From: Streptomyces rimosus subsp. rimosus
Lineage (GTDB): Bacteria > Actinomycetota > Actinomycetes > Streptomycetales > Streptomycetaceae
Direction of reading: 5' to 3'
Length of the DNA stretch: 64,000 nucleotides
Assembly (NCBI RefSeq): GCF_000720725.1
Contig: NZ_JOCQ01000013.1
Span: forward strand, 62,001-126,000
Positions 40,027-48,630 of this stretch are shown here, piece by piece. Position numbers and translations under genes: made by a program. The notes beneath the pieces were generated by a model. It was not told where the DNA came from. It searched no databases and saw only the letters and a list, made by a program, of their open reading frames with translations. Each line of letters begins with the position of its first letter. Within the stretch, counting starts at the first letter, position 1.

Positions 40027-41823
40027 CTACGCGCGGTAGATCGCCTCGATCTCCTCGGCGAAGTCCTTCGCCACCACGTTCCGCTTCAGCTTCAGCGACG
40101 GCGTGACGTGCCCGGACTCCTCGGTGAACTGCGTCGGCAGGATGCGGAACTTGCGCACCGACTCAGCCTTGGAGACGGCCGCGTTGCCGTCGTCCACCGC
40201 CCGCTGCACCGCGGCCAGCAGCTCCGGGTCCTTGCTCAGCTCGGTGACGCCCTGCCCGGCCGGGCGGCCGTTCTCCGCCGCCCAGCGCGGCAGGAACTCC
40301 TCGTCGAGGGTGACCAGCGCGCCGACGAACGGGCGGCCGTCGCCGACCACCATGCACTCGGCGATCAGCGCGTGCGCGCGGATGCGGTCCTCGATGACGG
40401 CCGGGGCGACGTTCTTGCCGCCCGCCGTCACCAGGATCTCCTTCTTGCGGCCGGTGATCGCGAGGTAGCCGTCCTCGTCGAGGGTGCCGATGTCACCGGT
40501 GTGGAACCAGCCGTCGGAGAGCGCCTCCTTGGTGGCGGCCTCGTTGTTCCAGTACTCGGTGAACAGGTGCTCGCCGTGCAGCAGCACCTCGCCGTCGTCG
40601 GCGATGCGGACCACCGAGCCGGGCAGCGGCTGGCCGACCGTACCGATCTTCTGCCGGTCCCACGGGTTGAAGGCGGTGGCCGCGCAGGACTCCGTCAGGC
40701 CGTAGCCCTCCAGGGCCGTGAAGCCGATGCCGCGGTAGAAGTGGCCCAGCCGCTCGCCCAGCGGCGCGCCGCCGGAGATGGCGTGGGTGGCCCGGCCGCC
40801 GAGCACCGCGCGCAGCTTGCCGAAGACCAGCTTGTCGAAGAGCTTGTGCTTGAGCTTCAGACCGAGGCCGGGCCCGGCCGGGGTGTCCAGCGCGCGGCTG
40901 TAGGCGATGGCCGTGTCGGCGGCCCGGTCGAAGATCTTGCCCTTGCCCTCGGCCTGCGCCTTGGCCCGCGCCGAGTTGTAGACCTTCTCGAAGACCCGGG
41001 GGACGCCGAGGATCAGCGTGGGGCGGAAGGAGGCGAGGTCGTCGGTGAGGTTCTTGATGTCGGGGGCGTGGCCGAGCTTGATGGGCGCCATGACCGAGGC
41101 CACCTGCACCAGCCGTCCAAAGACGTGCGCCACCGGCAGGAAGAGGAGTACCGAGGAGTGGCCGGTGCGGAAGAGCGGCTTGAGGCGTTCGACGACGTTG
41201 CCGCACTCGGCGAAGAAGCTGCGGTGGGTGAGCACACAGCCCTTGGGCCGGCCGGTGGTGCCGGAGGTGTAGACGATGGTGGCGGGGGAGTCCGCGTCGG
41301 CGAGGGCGCTGCGCTCGTCCACCTCCGCGTCGGTGACGCCTTCGCCGGCCGCGCGCAGCCGGGCGACCGCGTCCCGCTCGATCTGCCAGATGTTCTCCAG
41401 CGCGGGCAGCCGGTCCCGTACGGACTCGACGGCGGCCTCCTGCGCGGGCGTCTCCACCAGGCAGGCGACGGCGCCGGAGTCGCCGAGGATCCACTGCACC
41501 TGCTCGGCGGAGCTGGTCTCGTAGACCGGGACGGTGACCGCGCCCGCGCTCCAGATGGCGAAGTCCAGCAGCGTCCACTCGTAGCGGGTGCGCGACATCA
41601 GGCCGATCCGGTCGCCCGGCTCGATCCCGGTGGCCATCAGACCCTTGGCGACGGCCCGCACCTCGGCCAGGAACTCGGTGGCGGTGACGTCCTCGTACCG
41701 CCCGTCGACCTTGCGGCCCATGACGGCGACATCGGGGTGCTGCGCGGCATTGCGGCGGATCAGATCCGTCAGGTTGCCGTCCGCGGGGACCTCGTACAGG
41801 GCCGGAAGGCTGAACTCGCGCAA
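40027..41823 (-). CDS. long-chain fatty acid-CoA ligase (FadD15-like)
   Basis: A 598-residue adenylate-forming enzyme. Motifs: P-loop TIVYTSGTTGRPKGC (about 183-197), VPVYETSSAEQVQWIL, EGYGLTESCAATAF, GWFHTGDIG and the hinge/C-terminal Lys block GRKKEILVTAGGKNVAP. It activates fatty acids to acyl-CoA through acyl-AMP in the cytosol. The start codon is TTG at 41823, with AGGAG eight bases before it, matching where relatives begin (VREFSLPALYEVP). It is divergent from the phosphoesterase. Confidence 0.94.
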   Translation of the reverse strand: MREFSLPALYEVPADGNLTDLIRRNAAQHPDVAVMGRKVDGRYEDVTATEFLAEVRAVAKGLMATGIEPGDRIGLMSRTRYEWTLLDFAIWSAGAVTVPVYETSSAEQVQWILGDSGAVACLVETPAQEAAVESVRDRLPALENIWQIERDAVARLRAAGEGVTDAEVDERSALADADSPATIVYTSGTTGRPKGCVLTHRSFFAECGNVVERLKPLFRTGHSSVLLFLPVAHVFGRLVQVASVMAPIKLGHAPDIKNLTDDLASFRPTLILGVPRVFEKVYNSARAKAQAEGKGKIFDRAADTAIAYSRALDTPAGPGLGLKLKHKLFDKLVFGKLRAVLGGRATHAISGGAPLGERLGHFYRGIGFTALEGYGLTESCAATAFNPWDRQKIGTVGQPLPGSVVRIADDGEVLLHGEHLFTEYWNNEAATKEALSDGWFHTGDIGTLDEDGYLAITGRKKEILVTAGGKNVAPAVIEDRIRAHALIAECMVVGDGRPFVGALVTLDEEFLPRWAAENGRPAGQGVTELSKDPELLAAVQRAVDDGNAAVSKAESVRKFRILPTQFTEESGHVTPSLKLKRNVVAKDFAEEIEAIYRA

Positions 41824-42095
41824 GACTGCTGCTCCTCATTGGCGCCGGCGTCACGACGCTGTGTGCTGGCCGGCTGCGGTCCATGATCAGGCAGGGGGGT
41901 GTTGGACTGCCCGGACGTTACCCACCGGTATTGCTTTTGGGATAGGGGTGTACGCCCAGATGTTCGATGCGTCACAGCGGTGTGCCGCGCCGTGGGACAC
42001 GCCTGGGGACTGCTCAGCGCAGACTAGACCAGGCTTTCGGTGACCGGGAAGTAACCGCAGGTGGGACCCCTCTCCCGGCGGTACGCCGTTCGATC

Positions 42096-42101
42096 TAGGG
42101 T
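42096..42101 (+). promoter_or_regulatory. -10 element TAGGGT of a probable leaderless transcript
   Basis: TAGGGT lies six bases before the ATG at 42108, which would be the transcription start. No ribosome binding site is visible and no -35 stands out. Confidence 0.5.
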
Positions 42102-42107
42102 GACGTC

Positions 42108-42884
42108 ATGCGAGTGCATGTGGTCAGCGACGTACACGGCAACGGACCGGACCTCGCCAGGGCGGGCGACGGCGCCGACGCCCTGGTCTGCCTGGGCGAC
42201 CTCGTCCTCTTCCTCGACTACGCCGACCACTCGCGCGGCATCTTCCCCGACCTCTTCGGCGTCGAGAACGCCCACCGGCTGGTCGAACTGCGTACCGCCC
42301 GCCGCTTCGAGGAAGCACGCGCCCTGGGCCGGCGGCTGTGGGGCGACATCGAACGCGAGGGCGGCGGCCGGATGGCCGTCATCGAGGCGGCCGTCCGCCG
42401 GCAGTACGCCGAACTGTTCGCCGCCTTCCCGGACCGGACGTACGCCACGTACGGCAACGTGGACCTCCCGCACCTGTGGCCCGAATACGCGCGGCCCGGC
42501 ACCACCGTCCTGGACGGCGAGCGGGCGGAGATCGGCGGCCGGGTCTTCGGGTTCGTCGGCGGCGGGCTGACGACGCCGATGAAGACCCCGTACGAGATCA
42601 GCGACGAGGAGTACGCCGCCAAGATCGAGGCCGTCGGCGAGGTGGACGTGCTGTGCACCCACATCCCGCCGGACATTCCCGAGCTGTGCTACGACGTCGT
42701 CGCCCGGCGCTTCGAGCGCGGCAGCGCCGCCCTCCTGGACGCGATCCGCCGCACCCGCCCCCGCTACGCGCTGTTCGGACACGTGCACCAGCCGCTGGCC
42801 CCGCGGGTGCGCGTCGGCGCCACCGAGTGCGTCAACGTCGGGCACTTCAACGCGACGGGAACGCCGTACGTCATGGAGTGGTGA
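42108..42884 (+). CDS. calcineurin-like metallophosphoesterase
   Basis: A 258-residue phosphoesterase with the dimetal motifs DVHGN (about residue 8), GDLV (about 31), YGNVD (GNxx block), CTHIPPDIP and FGHVHQP. Such proteins hydrolyse phosphomono- or diesters; substrate unknown. The start ATG 42108 appears leaderless. It is followed by an SRPBCC protein on the same strand, 140 bases away. Confidence 0.88.
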   Translation: MRVHVVSDVHGNGPDLARAGDGADALVCLGDLVLFLDYADHSRGIFPDLFGVENAHRLVELRTARRFEEARALGRRLWGDIEREGGGRMAVIEAAVRRQYAELFAAFPDRTYATYGNVDLPHLWPEYARPGTTVLDGERAEIGGRVFGFVGGGLTTPMKTPYEISDEEYAAKIEAVGEVDVLCTHIPPDIPELCYDVVARRFERGSAALLDAIRRTRPRYALFGHVHQPLAPRVRVGATECVNVGHFNATGTPYVMEW

Positions 42885-42917
42885 CGGCCTTCCCGGGACC
42901 TTCTCCGGGAACGGCCG
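42885..42917 (+). terminator. hairpin after the phosphoesterase
   Basis: CGGCCTTCCCGG and CCGGGAACGGCCG form a 12-pair stem with one bulge, starting at the stop codon. Confidence 0.55.
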
Positions 42918-43024
42918 GGACCAGCGGGGAGCCTGTCCGGGGCGCTTTCCCCGCGCGGTAGCCTTCAGCAGCAGGGATACGCGTCTGGCGGACCGGCACG
43001 AATCGGCATGGAGGAGTCACGGCG

Positions 43025-43498
43025 ATGGCCGAACACACCAGCTCTAGCATCACGATCGAGGCGGCACCCGCCGAGGTGATGGGAGTGATCGCCGACTTTG
43101 ACCGCTACCCGGACTGGACCGGCGAGGTCAAGGAAGCCGAGATCCTCAGCAAGGACGAGCAGGGCCGTGCCGAGCAGGTCCGGCTGGTGCTGGACGCCGG
43201 CGCGATCAAGGACGACCACACCCTCGCCTACCACTGGATCAGCGACCACGAGGTCAGCTGGTCGCTGGTGAAGTCCCAGATGCTGCGCACCCTCGACGGC
43301 TCCTACCGGCTGGTCCCGCTGGCCGGCGGCGCGCACACCGAAGTGACGTACCAGCTCACCGTGGACGTCAAGATCCCGATGCTCGGCATGATCAAGCGCA
43401 AGGCGGAGAAGGTCATCATCGACCGCGCCCTGGACGGGCTGAAGAAGCGCGTCGAGAACGGCCCCGCGGCCCCCGCCGGCGAGGCCAAGAGCCGCTGA
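43025..43498 (+). CDS. SRPBCC (START-like) family protein
   Basis: A 157-residue START/Bet v1-fold protein: SSITIEAAPAEVMGVIADF, DRYPDWTGEVKEAEIL, WSLVKSQMLRTLDGSYRL and a final long helix KAEKVIIDRALDGLKKRVE. These domains bind lipids or polyketide-like ligands. ATG 43025 follows GGAGGAG. The stop is only two bases before the ArsA-like gene, so the two are an operon. Confidence 0.88.
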   Translation: MAEHTSSSITIEAAPAEVMGVIADFDRYPDWTGEVKEAEILSKDEQGRAEQVRLVLDAGAIKDDHTLAYHWISDHEVSWSLVKSQMLRTLDGSYRLVPLAGGAHTEVTYQLTVDVKIPMLGMIKRKAEKVIIDRALDGLKKRVENGPAAPAGEAKSR

Positions 43499-43500
43499 CC

Positions 43501-44709
43501 ATGCGCACCGTCCTCGTCACCGGCCCCGGCGGCGCCGGCCGCACCACGATCGCCGCCGCGACCGCCCTGGCCGGTGCCCGGCGCGGCGAGCGCGTCCTGC
43601 TGCTCACCGCCCGCGGCGGCGCGGCGGAACGCGTCCTGGGCATCCGGCCCGTCCGCCCCGGCGACGGCCCGGTGCCCGTCGTCCCCGGCCTGCACATCCG
43701 CTGCGTCGACGCCGGTGACCACTTCCGCCGCGAGGCGCTGGCCTTCCAGGAGCGCGCGGGAACCGCCCTCGACCTGCTCGGCGCCGCGCCCCTGGACGAG
43801 GACGAACTGACCGAACTCCCCGGCGCCGAGGCGTTCGCCCTGCTCCACGAGGTGCGCGCGGCACACGAAGCGGGGGCCGGGCCCGACGGCCCGGACACGG
43901 TCGTCGTCGACATGCCGCCCGCCGCCGACACCGTTGCCCTGCTCGCGCTGCCCGAGCAGGCCCGCCGCTACCTCCGCCGCCTGCTGCCGCCCGAGCGCCA
44001 GGCCGCCCGCGCGCTGCGGCCGGTGCTCGCCCAGCTCGCGGGGGTGCAGCTGCCCACGCAGAAGCTGTACGAGGCCGCCGAGCGCTGGGAGCACGAACTC
44101 GCCGCCGTACAGGCCGTCATCGACCACCCCGGCACGACCGTACGGATCGTCACCGAGGCGGGCCCGGGAGCCGTCGCCGACCTGCGCGAGGTGCGCTCCG
44201 GCCTCGCCCTGTTCGGGCACCGCACCGACGCCGTCGTCGCCAACCGGCTGCTGCCCACCGGCTCGTCCGACCCCTTCCTGGCCGGGCTCTCCGGACAGCA
44301 GCAGAGCGCGCTCAAGGCGCTGCGCGAGGAGTTCCCCGAGGCGCCGGTGATCGAGGTGCCGCACCTGGGCCGCGACCCCGAGGGCGTCGAGGAACTGGAC
44401 GCACTGATCAGCGGCGCTGCCGGGGAACCGGCCGCGCCCGGCGACGCCGGGGACCCGTGGACGGTGGAGGACCGGCTCGCCTCCGACGGCCTGCTGGTGT
44501 GGCGGGTGCCGCTGCCGGGCGCCGACCGCGACGGGCTCGGGCTGCTGCGGCGCGGCGACGAGGTGATCGTGACCGCCGGCCGCTTCCGGCGGATACGGAC
44601 CCTGCCCTCCGCGCTGCGCCGCTGCTCGGTCTCCGGAGCGGGGTTGCGCGACGGCGCGCTGCACATCCGTTTCACGCCCGACCCCGCCCTCTGGCCCCGC
44701 GGTCTGTGA
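43501..44709 (+). CDS. ArsA/GET3-like ATPase with altered P-loop
   Basis: A 402-residue protein of the ArsA/MinD-like SIMIBI group. It begins MRTVLVTGPGGAGRTTIAAA, where active members have GKGGVGKTT: both the signature Lys and the P-loop Lys are replaced (Pro and Arg). Switch II region is VVVDMPPAADTVALLALPEQ (usual DTAPTGHTLRLL), and RIVTEAGPGAVADLREV, DAVVANRLLP are recognisable. ATP binding may be lost or changed. It is coupled to the SRPBCC gene (2-base gap). Pairs of this kind occur in Streptomyces; the role is unknown. Not an arsenite pump subunit by context. Confidence 0.8.
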   Translation: MRTVLVTGPGGAGRTTIAAATALAGARRGERVLLLTARGGAAERVLGIRPVRPGDGPVPVVPGLHIRCVDAGDHFRREALAFQERAGTALDLLGAAPLDEDELTELPGAEAFALLHEVRAAHEAGAGPDGPDTVVVDMPPAADTVALLALPEQARRYLRRLLPPERQAARALRPVLAQLAGVQLPTQKLYEAAERWEHELAAVQAVIDHPGTTVRIVTEAGPGAVADLREVRSGLALFGHRTDAVVANRLLPTGSSDPFLAGLSGQQQSALKALREEFPEAPVIEVPHLGRDPEGVEELDALISGAAGEPAAPGDAGDPWTVEDRLASDGLLVWRVPLPGADRDGLGLLRRGDEVIVTAGRFRRIRTLPSALRRCSVSGAGLRDGALHIRFTPDPALWPRGL

Positions 44710-44809
44710 ACGGCACACCGCCGTTCGGGTAACGTCGGGAGAAGCAGCACCGCCTCGAATTCCGCCGCACCCGCGCGGCGGCAGATCCGCCTCGCCGCAG
44801 GAGTCCGCC

Positions 44810-45370
44810 ATGAGCGATGCCACCGAGCGCCCCGCCGACCGTACGGACCGGTTCGACGCCGATGCCTGGGAGACGGCCTGCGCCGAGGACCTGGCCGCCG
44901 AGAAGGCCCGCCGCCGCGCGCAGTACGGCCCGCCGCCCGGCAGCGCCGCCGAGGAACTGCGCCGCCTCGCCGAGGCCGTCACCGACAAGCTCGCCGGCAT
45001 CCAGCTGCCGGGCGCGCTCGCCGGAATGGCCGCGCAGGGCGCCGTACAGCAGCTGTTCCGGCAGGCCAAGGCCGTCGTGGAGCCGGTCGTCGAGCGCAAC
45101 CCGGAGGTCTTCGACCACCTCGCCGCCGCCGGCTCCGAACTGCTGGCCGCCTACCGCTCGGCCGTCCAGAACAGCGAGAGCCGCTGGACCCGCGAGGCCG
45201 CCGACGAGGCCGCCACGGCCGACCCGCGCGACGCCGCCGACCCGGAGACGGGCCGGGACGGCCGTGACGCCGGCACCGTCCACGACATCCGCGACAAGCG
45301 CGACACCGCGGACGGCCCCCGCCGGGACGACGACGGCCCGGCCGGCACCGAGCGGATCGACCTCGACTGA
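44810..45370 (+). CDS. DUF5304 family protein
   Basis: A 186-residue acidic protein found in Streptomyces next to glucokinase. The ordered part is about residues 15-125: FDADAWETACAEDLAAEKAR, AEELRRLAEAVTDKLAGIQ, VVEPVVERNPEVFDHLAAAG. The tail (130-186) is highly charged and repetitive (DPRDAADPETGRDGRDA). ATG 44810 follows GGAGTCCGCC. No function is known. Confidence 0.78.
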   Translation: MSDATERPADRTDRFDADAWETACAEDLAAEKARRRAQYGPPPGSAAEELRRLAEAVTDKLAGIQLPGALAGMAAQGAVQQLFRQAKAVVEPVVERNPEVFDHLAAAGSELLAAYRSAVQNSESRWTREAADEAATADPRDAADPETGRDGRDAGTVHDIRDKRDTADGPRRDDDGPAGTERIDLD

Positions 45371-45469
45371 GGCCCGCGCACGGCCCCTCTCGGCCGGGAG
45401 GGCGCGGGTGGCGCCCCCCACTCCGGTACCGTTGTACGCGGCGGGGTACGACCAATAACTGAGGGACAC

Positions 45470-46411
45470 ATGGGACTCACCATCGGCGTCGACATCGGCG
45501 GCACGAAGATCGCGGCCGGCGTGGTCGACGAAGAGGGCACGATCCTCGAAACGTGCAAGGTGCCGACCCCGCAGGCCACCGACGAGCTGACGGAGGCCAT
45601 CGCCGACGCGGTCCGCACCGTCGGCGCCGACCACGAGGTCGAGGCCGTCGGCATCGGAGCCGCCGGCTATGTGGACGAGAAGCGGGCCACCGTCCTGTTC
45701 GCACCGAACATCGACTGGCGCCACGAGCCGCTGAAGGACAAGGTCGAACAGCGCGTCGGCCTGCCCGTCGTCGTCGAGAACGACGCCAACGCGGCGGCCT
45801 GGGGCGAGTACCGCTTCGGCGCCGGCCAGGGCCACAGCGACGTCATCTGCATCACCCTGGGCACCGGCCTGGGCGGCGGCATCATCATCGGCAACAAGCT
45901 GCGCCGCGGCCGGTTCGGCGTCGCCGCCGAGTTCGGCCACATCCGCGTCGTACCGGACGGCCTGCTGTGCGGCTGCGGCAGCCAGGGCTGCTGGGAGCAG
46001 TACGCCTCCGGCCGCGCCCTGCTGCGCTACGCCCGCCAGCGCGCCTTCGCCACCCCCGAGAACGCCGAGGTGCTGCTGTCGATGGGCGACGGCACCTCCG
46101 AGGGCATCGAGGGCCGGCACATCAGCGCGGCCGCCCGCCAGGGCGACGCGGTCGCCATCGACTCCTTCCGTGAGCTGGCCCGCTGGGCCGGCGCGGGCCT
46201 GGCCGACCTGGCCTCGCTCTTCGACCCGTCCGCCTTCATCGTCGGCGGCGGCGTCTCGGACGAGGGCGAACTGGTCCTCGACCCGATCCGCAAGTCCTTC
46301 CGCCGCTGGCTGGTGGGCAACCAGTGGCGCCCGCACGCGCAGGTGCTCGCCGCCCAGCTCGGCGGCAAGGCCGGTCTCGTCGGCGCCGCCGACCTGGCGC
46401 GCCAGGGCTGA
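45470..46411 (+). CDS. glkA: ROK family glucokinase
   Basis: A 313-residue glucokinase. ATP phosphate motif GVDIGGTKIAAGVVD, catalytic VVENDANAAAWGEYRFGAG, GTGLGGGIIIGNKLRRG, the ROK zinc site GLLCGCGSQGCWEQYASG, and SAFIVGGGVSDEG. It phosphorylates glucose and in Streptomyces also mediates carbon catabolite repression (family knowledge). ATG 45470 after GAGGGACAC. The next gene starts seven bases after its stop. Confidence 0.97.
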   Translation: MGLTIGVDIGGTKIAAGVVDEEGTILETCKVPTPQATDELTEAIADAVRTVGADHEVEAVGIGAAGYVDEKRATVLFAPNIDWRHEPLKDKVEQRVGLPVVVENDANAAAWGEYRFGAGQGHSDVICITLGTGLGGGIIIGNKLRRGRFGVAAEFGHIRVVPDGLLCGCGSQGCWEQYASGRALLRYARQRAFATPENAEVLLSMGDGTSEGIEGRHISAAARQGDAVAIDSFRELARWAGAGLADLASLFDPSAFIVGGGVSDEGELVLDPIRKSFRRWLVGNQWRPHAQVLAAQLGGKAGLVGAADLARQG

Positions 46412-46417
46412 CCCGCG

Positions 46418-47215
46418 GTGCCGGCCGAGCTGCCCGCCTCAGGGACCGAGCCGGGCTCCGCTTCCGAGGACCTCGCATCGGGCGGGGACGGAGCGAAGCG
46501 GAGCGGCTCGGCCGTGCTCCGTGTGCTGAGCTACAACGTCCGTTCGCTGCGCGACGACCGCGCGGCGCTGGCCCGGGTGATCCGGGCCTGCGCCCCGGAC
46601 ATCGTGTTCGTGCAGGAGGCGCCGCGGTTCTTCCGCTGGCGCAAGAGCGTGGCGGCGCTGTGCCGGGCGACGGACCTGGTGCATGTGACGGGCGGCGCCA
46701 CCGCGGCCGGCCCGATGATCCTGTCCTCGCTGCGCGCCCACGTGGAGCGCACCGAGGACGTGCTGCTGCCCCGCACCCCCGGCCTGCACCAGCGCGGTTT
46801 CGCGACCGCGGTGGTACGGATCGGGGGCGCCCGGCTCGGCCTGCTCAGCTGCCACCTCAGCCTCCAGGCGGCCGAGCGCCACGACCAGGCGGGCCTGCTG
46901 CTGGAGCGGCTGCGCGCGCTGGACACCCCGTACGCCGTCGCGGCCGGTGACCTGAACGACCGGCCGGACGGGCGTGCCTTCCGGCGGCTGGCGGGCTCGC
47001 TCACCGACGCCTGGGCGGCGGCGCCGTGGGGCGGGGAGTTCACCTCCACACCCCACGACCCGCACCAGCGCATCGACGCCGTGTTCACCACCGAGGGCGT
47101 CGAGGTGCTGGGCTGCGGCGTGCCGCGTGATCTGCCGGGCGTCAGCCACGGCGACCTCCTCGCGGCGACCGATCACCTCCCGGTGCTGGCCGCCCTCCGG
47201 GTCCCGGCAGCCTGA
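46418..47215 (+). CDS. endonuclease/exonuclease/phosphatase (EEP) family hydrolase
   Basis: A 265-residue EEP-fold hydrolase. Motifs: LSYNVRSLRDDRAAL, IVFVQEAPRFF (catalytic Glu), LLSCHLSLQAAERHDQ, AVAAGDLNDRPDG (Asp/Asn), RIDAVFTT and the final ATDHLPVLA (Asp-His). It could cleave a nucleic acid or phosphodiester; substrate unknown. GTG 46418 is listed; it lies seven bases after the glkA stop. Residues 11-29 come from a 58-bp palindromic element, so the ancestral start may have been one of the later GTG codons (near 46514), with the element extending the N-terminus. Confidence 0.85.
   Translation: MPAELPASGTEPGSASEDLASGGDGAKRSGSAVLRVLSYNVRSLRDDRAALARVIRACAPDIVFVQEAPRFFRWRKSVAALCRATDLVHVTGGATAAGPMILSSLRAHVERTEDVLLPRTPGLHQRGFATAVVRIGGARLGLLSCHLSLQAAERHDQAGLLLERLRALDTPYAVAAGDLNDRPDGRAFRRLAGSLTDAWAAAPWGGEFTSTPHDPHQRIDAVFTTEGVEVLGCGVPRDLPGVSHGDLLAATDHLPVLAALRVPAA
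46446..46511 (+). repeat. 58-bp coding palindromic element, copy 2 (with extended stem)
   Basis: The core 46447-46504 aligns with 29351-29408 without gaps. GCTCCGCTTC (46455-46464) pairs with GAAGCGGAGC (46495-46504), and the flanks CCGAGCCG / CGGCTCGG extend the stem to about 17 pairs with a two-base bulge. It encodes EPGSASEDLASGGDGAKRS, in the same codon phase as copy 1. Confidence 0.75.
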
Positions 47216-47222
47216 GGCGCTC

Positions 47223-48500
47223 TCAGGACAGCTTCATCCGCGGCTCACCGCGCTCGTTGCGGCCCGGGCCGCCGCCGGTGCAGGTGAGCCGGTGCTTGGG
47301 GGCCTTGGCCGAGTCGATGCCGGCGTACGCCTGCCGCAGGCAGTTGCGCAGCGCCAACTGGCCCCAGTGGTTGGGGTGCAGGGCTTCCTGCACCTGGAAC
47401 GGCGGCAGCACCGCGCTGACCGTCCGTACCCAGCTGATCCACTCGGTCTTGTCGGACGCCCCCGGGTCGGTCCACCGGCTCACCGTGCCGCGCACCGGAT
47501 CGACCAGCCCGACGCCCCGCTGGCACAGGCGGTGCCCGTCGAAGCTGTGCGTCAGGTCGAGGAAGCGGACGTTGGTCAGCCCGCTCTTGTCGATGCCCCG
47601 CTCGACCGCGCGGCTGACCGCGGGCAGCACGCTGTCCACCGCCCAGTCGGCGTCCCGGTCGGTGAAAGCGCAGCCGCCCAGCGTCTGGCGCGCGCCCAAC
47701 GCCGCCGGGTAGCGGAAGTCGCGGCCGTGCGGAATGGGTGCCGGGTAGTTCTGCACGATCACGTCGTACTCGTCGGGGTCGTGGCCCGCCCGCAGCATCG
47801 CCCGCCGTACGTTCTGCAGCCCGCCCGCGATGTCGCCCGCGCGCTGCTCGACCGCCCGGTCGGTGAACCGGGCGCGGTTGGCCGCGTCCTGGCTGCACGA
47901 CTTCGGCACCGGGCTCAGGTACGCCAGGACGCAGGACGTGACCACGTCGCCGAAGCGGAAGTCGTTGCCGCCGACCGAGACCGCGACCATCCGCACCGGG
48001 TGGTCGCGGGCGTACTCCTCCAGCTGCTTGGCCTGGCCCGGCACGCCCGCCGCGTCCGAGAAGTCCAGCCCCGGTTTGGCGACGCCCCGCGGGGCGAGGA
48101 AGGAGTCGGTACGGGCGCCGGAACAGGCCAGGTTCTCGCTCTCGGTGCCGGGCAGCCCGAGGTGGATCTCGGCGGAGCGCGAGCGGTGGCACTTCGGGAT
48201 GCGCTCGGCGGTGCGGCGCGCGTTGTCGTAGTACGCGGTGGGGCCGAGCGCGTCGATACGGGGGAAGTTGGCCGGGTTGGCGTCGGAGTTGCCCGCCCAG
48301 CGCCCGGCCTCGCCGGAGATGTAGGAGTCGCCGAGGGAGACCACGGCGCCCGGCGCGGCGGGCTGCCCCTCCTGTGGCGGACCGGCCGCCGCGGGGGCGG
48401 TGGCCAGCAGCCCGGTGACCGCGGCGACGGTGACGGCGGCCGCGGCGACCCGGGTACGGCGGCGTGGACGTGGGCATGACGACACGAGCGGATGACGCAT
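47223..48500 (-). CDS. secreted SGNH/GDSL hydrolase (lipase/esterase)
   Basis: A 425-residue exported hydrolase. A Sec signal (TRVAAAAVTVAAVTGLLATA) ends near residue 39. Block I is VVSLGDSYISGEAGRW with the nucleophile Ser; block III VAVSVGGNDFRFGDV supplies Gly and Asn; the final EALHPNHWGQLALRNC gives the Asp/His-equivalent His. Several cysteine pairs suggest disulfides. The layout matches Streptomyces GDSL lipases. ATG 48500 follows GGGAGGATTCC. It converges on the EEP gene. Confidence 0.93.
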   Translation of the reverse strand: MRHPLVSSCPRPRRRTRVAAAAVTVAAVTGLLATAPAAAGPPQEGQPAAPGAVVSLGDSYISGEAGRWAGNSDANPANFPRIDALGPTAYYDNARRTAERIPKCHRSRSAEIHLGLPGTESENLACSGARTDSFLAPRGVAKPGLDFSDAAGVPGQAKQLEEYARDHPVRMVAVSVGGNDFRFGDVVTSCVLAYLSPVPKSCSQDAANRARFTDRAVEQRAGDIAGGLQNVRRAMLRAGHDPDEYDVIVQNYPAPIPHGRDFRYPAALGARQTLGGCAFTDRDADWAVDSVLPAVSRAVERGIDKSGLTNVRFLDLTHSFDGHRLCQRGVGLVDPVRGTVSRWTDPGASDKTEWISWVRTVSAVLPPFQVQEALHPNHWGQLALRNCLRQAYAGIDSAKAPKHRLTCTGGGPGRNERGEPRMKLS

Positions 48501-48630
48501 GGAATCCTCCCGGAGACACGGCCGGATACTCGGCGTGATCATCTCCGGTCGGAGGGTCACCGGCGGTCAGGACACCCGGCGGGCGGGGGTAAACCGCCCG
48601 AAGGAAGGCGGGGCTGCCGTGCGGGGGCGG

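Noticed and set aside
42892..43024. Extra small gene between the phosphoesterase and the SRPBCC gene
   Set aside because: No frame has a start with a ribosome binding site and plausible composition; the region holds a hairpin and the SRPBCC leader.
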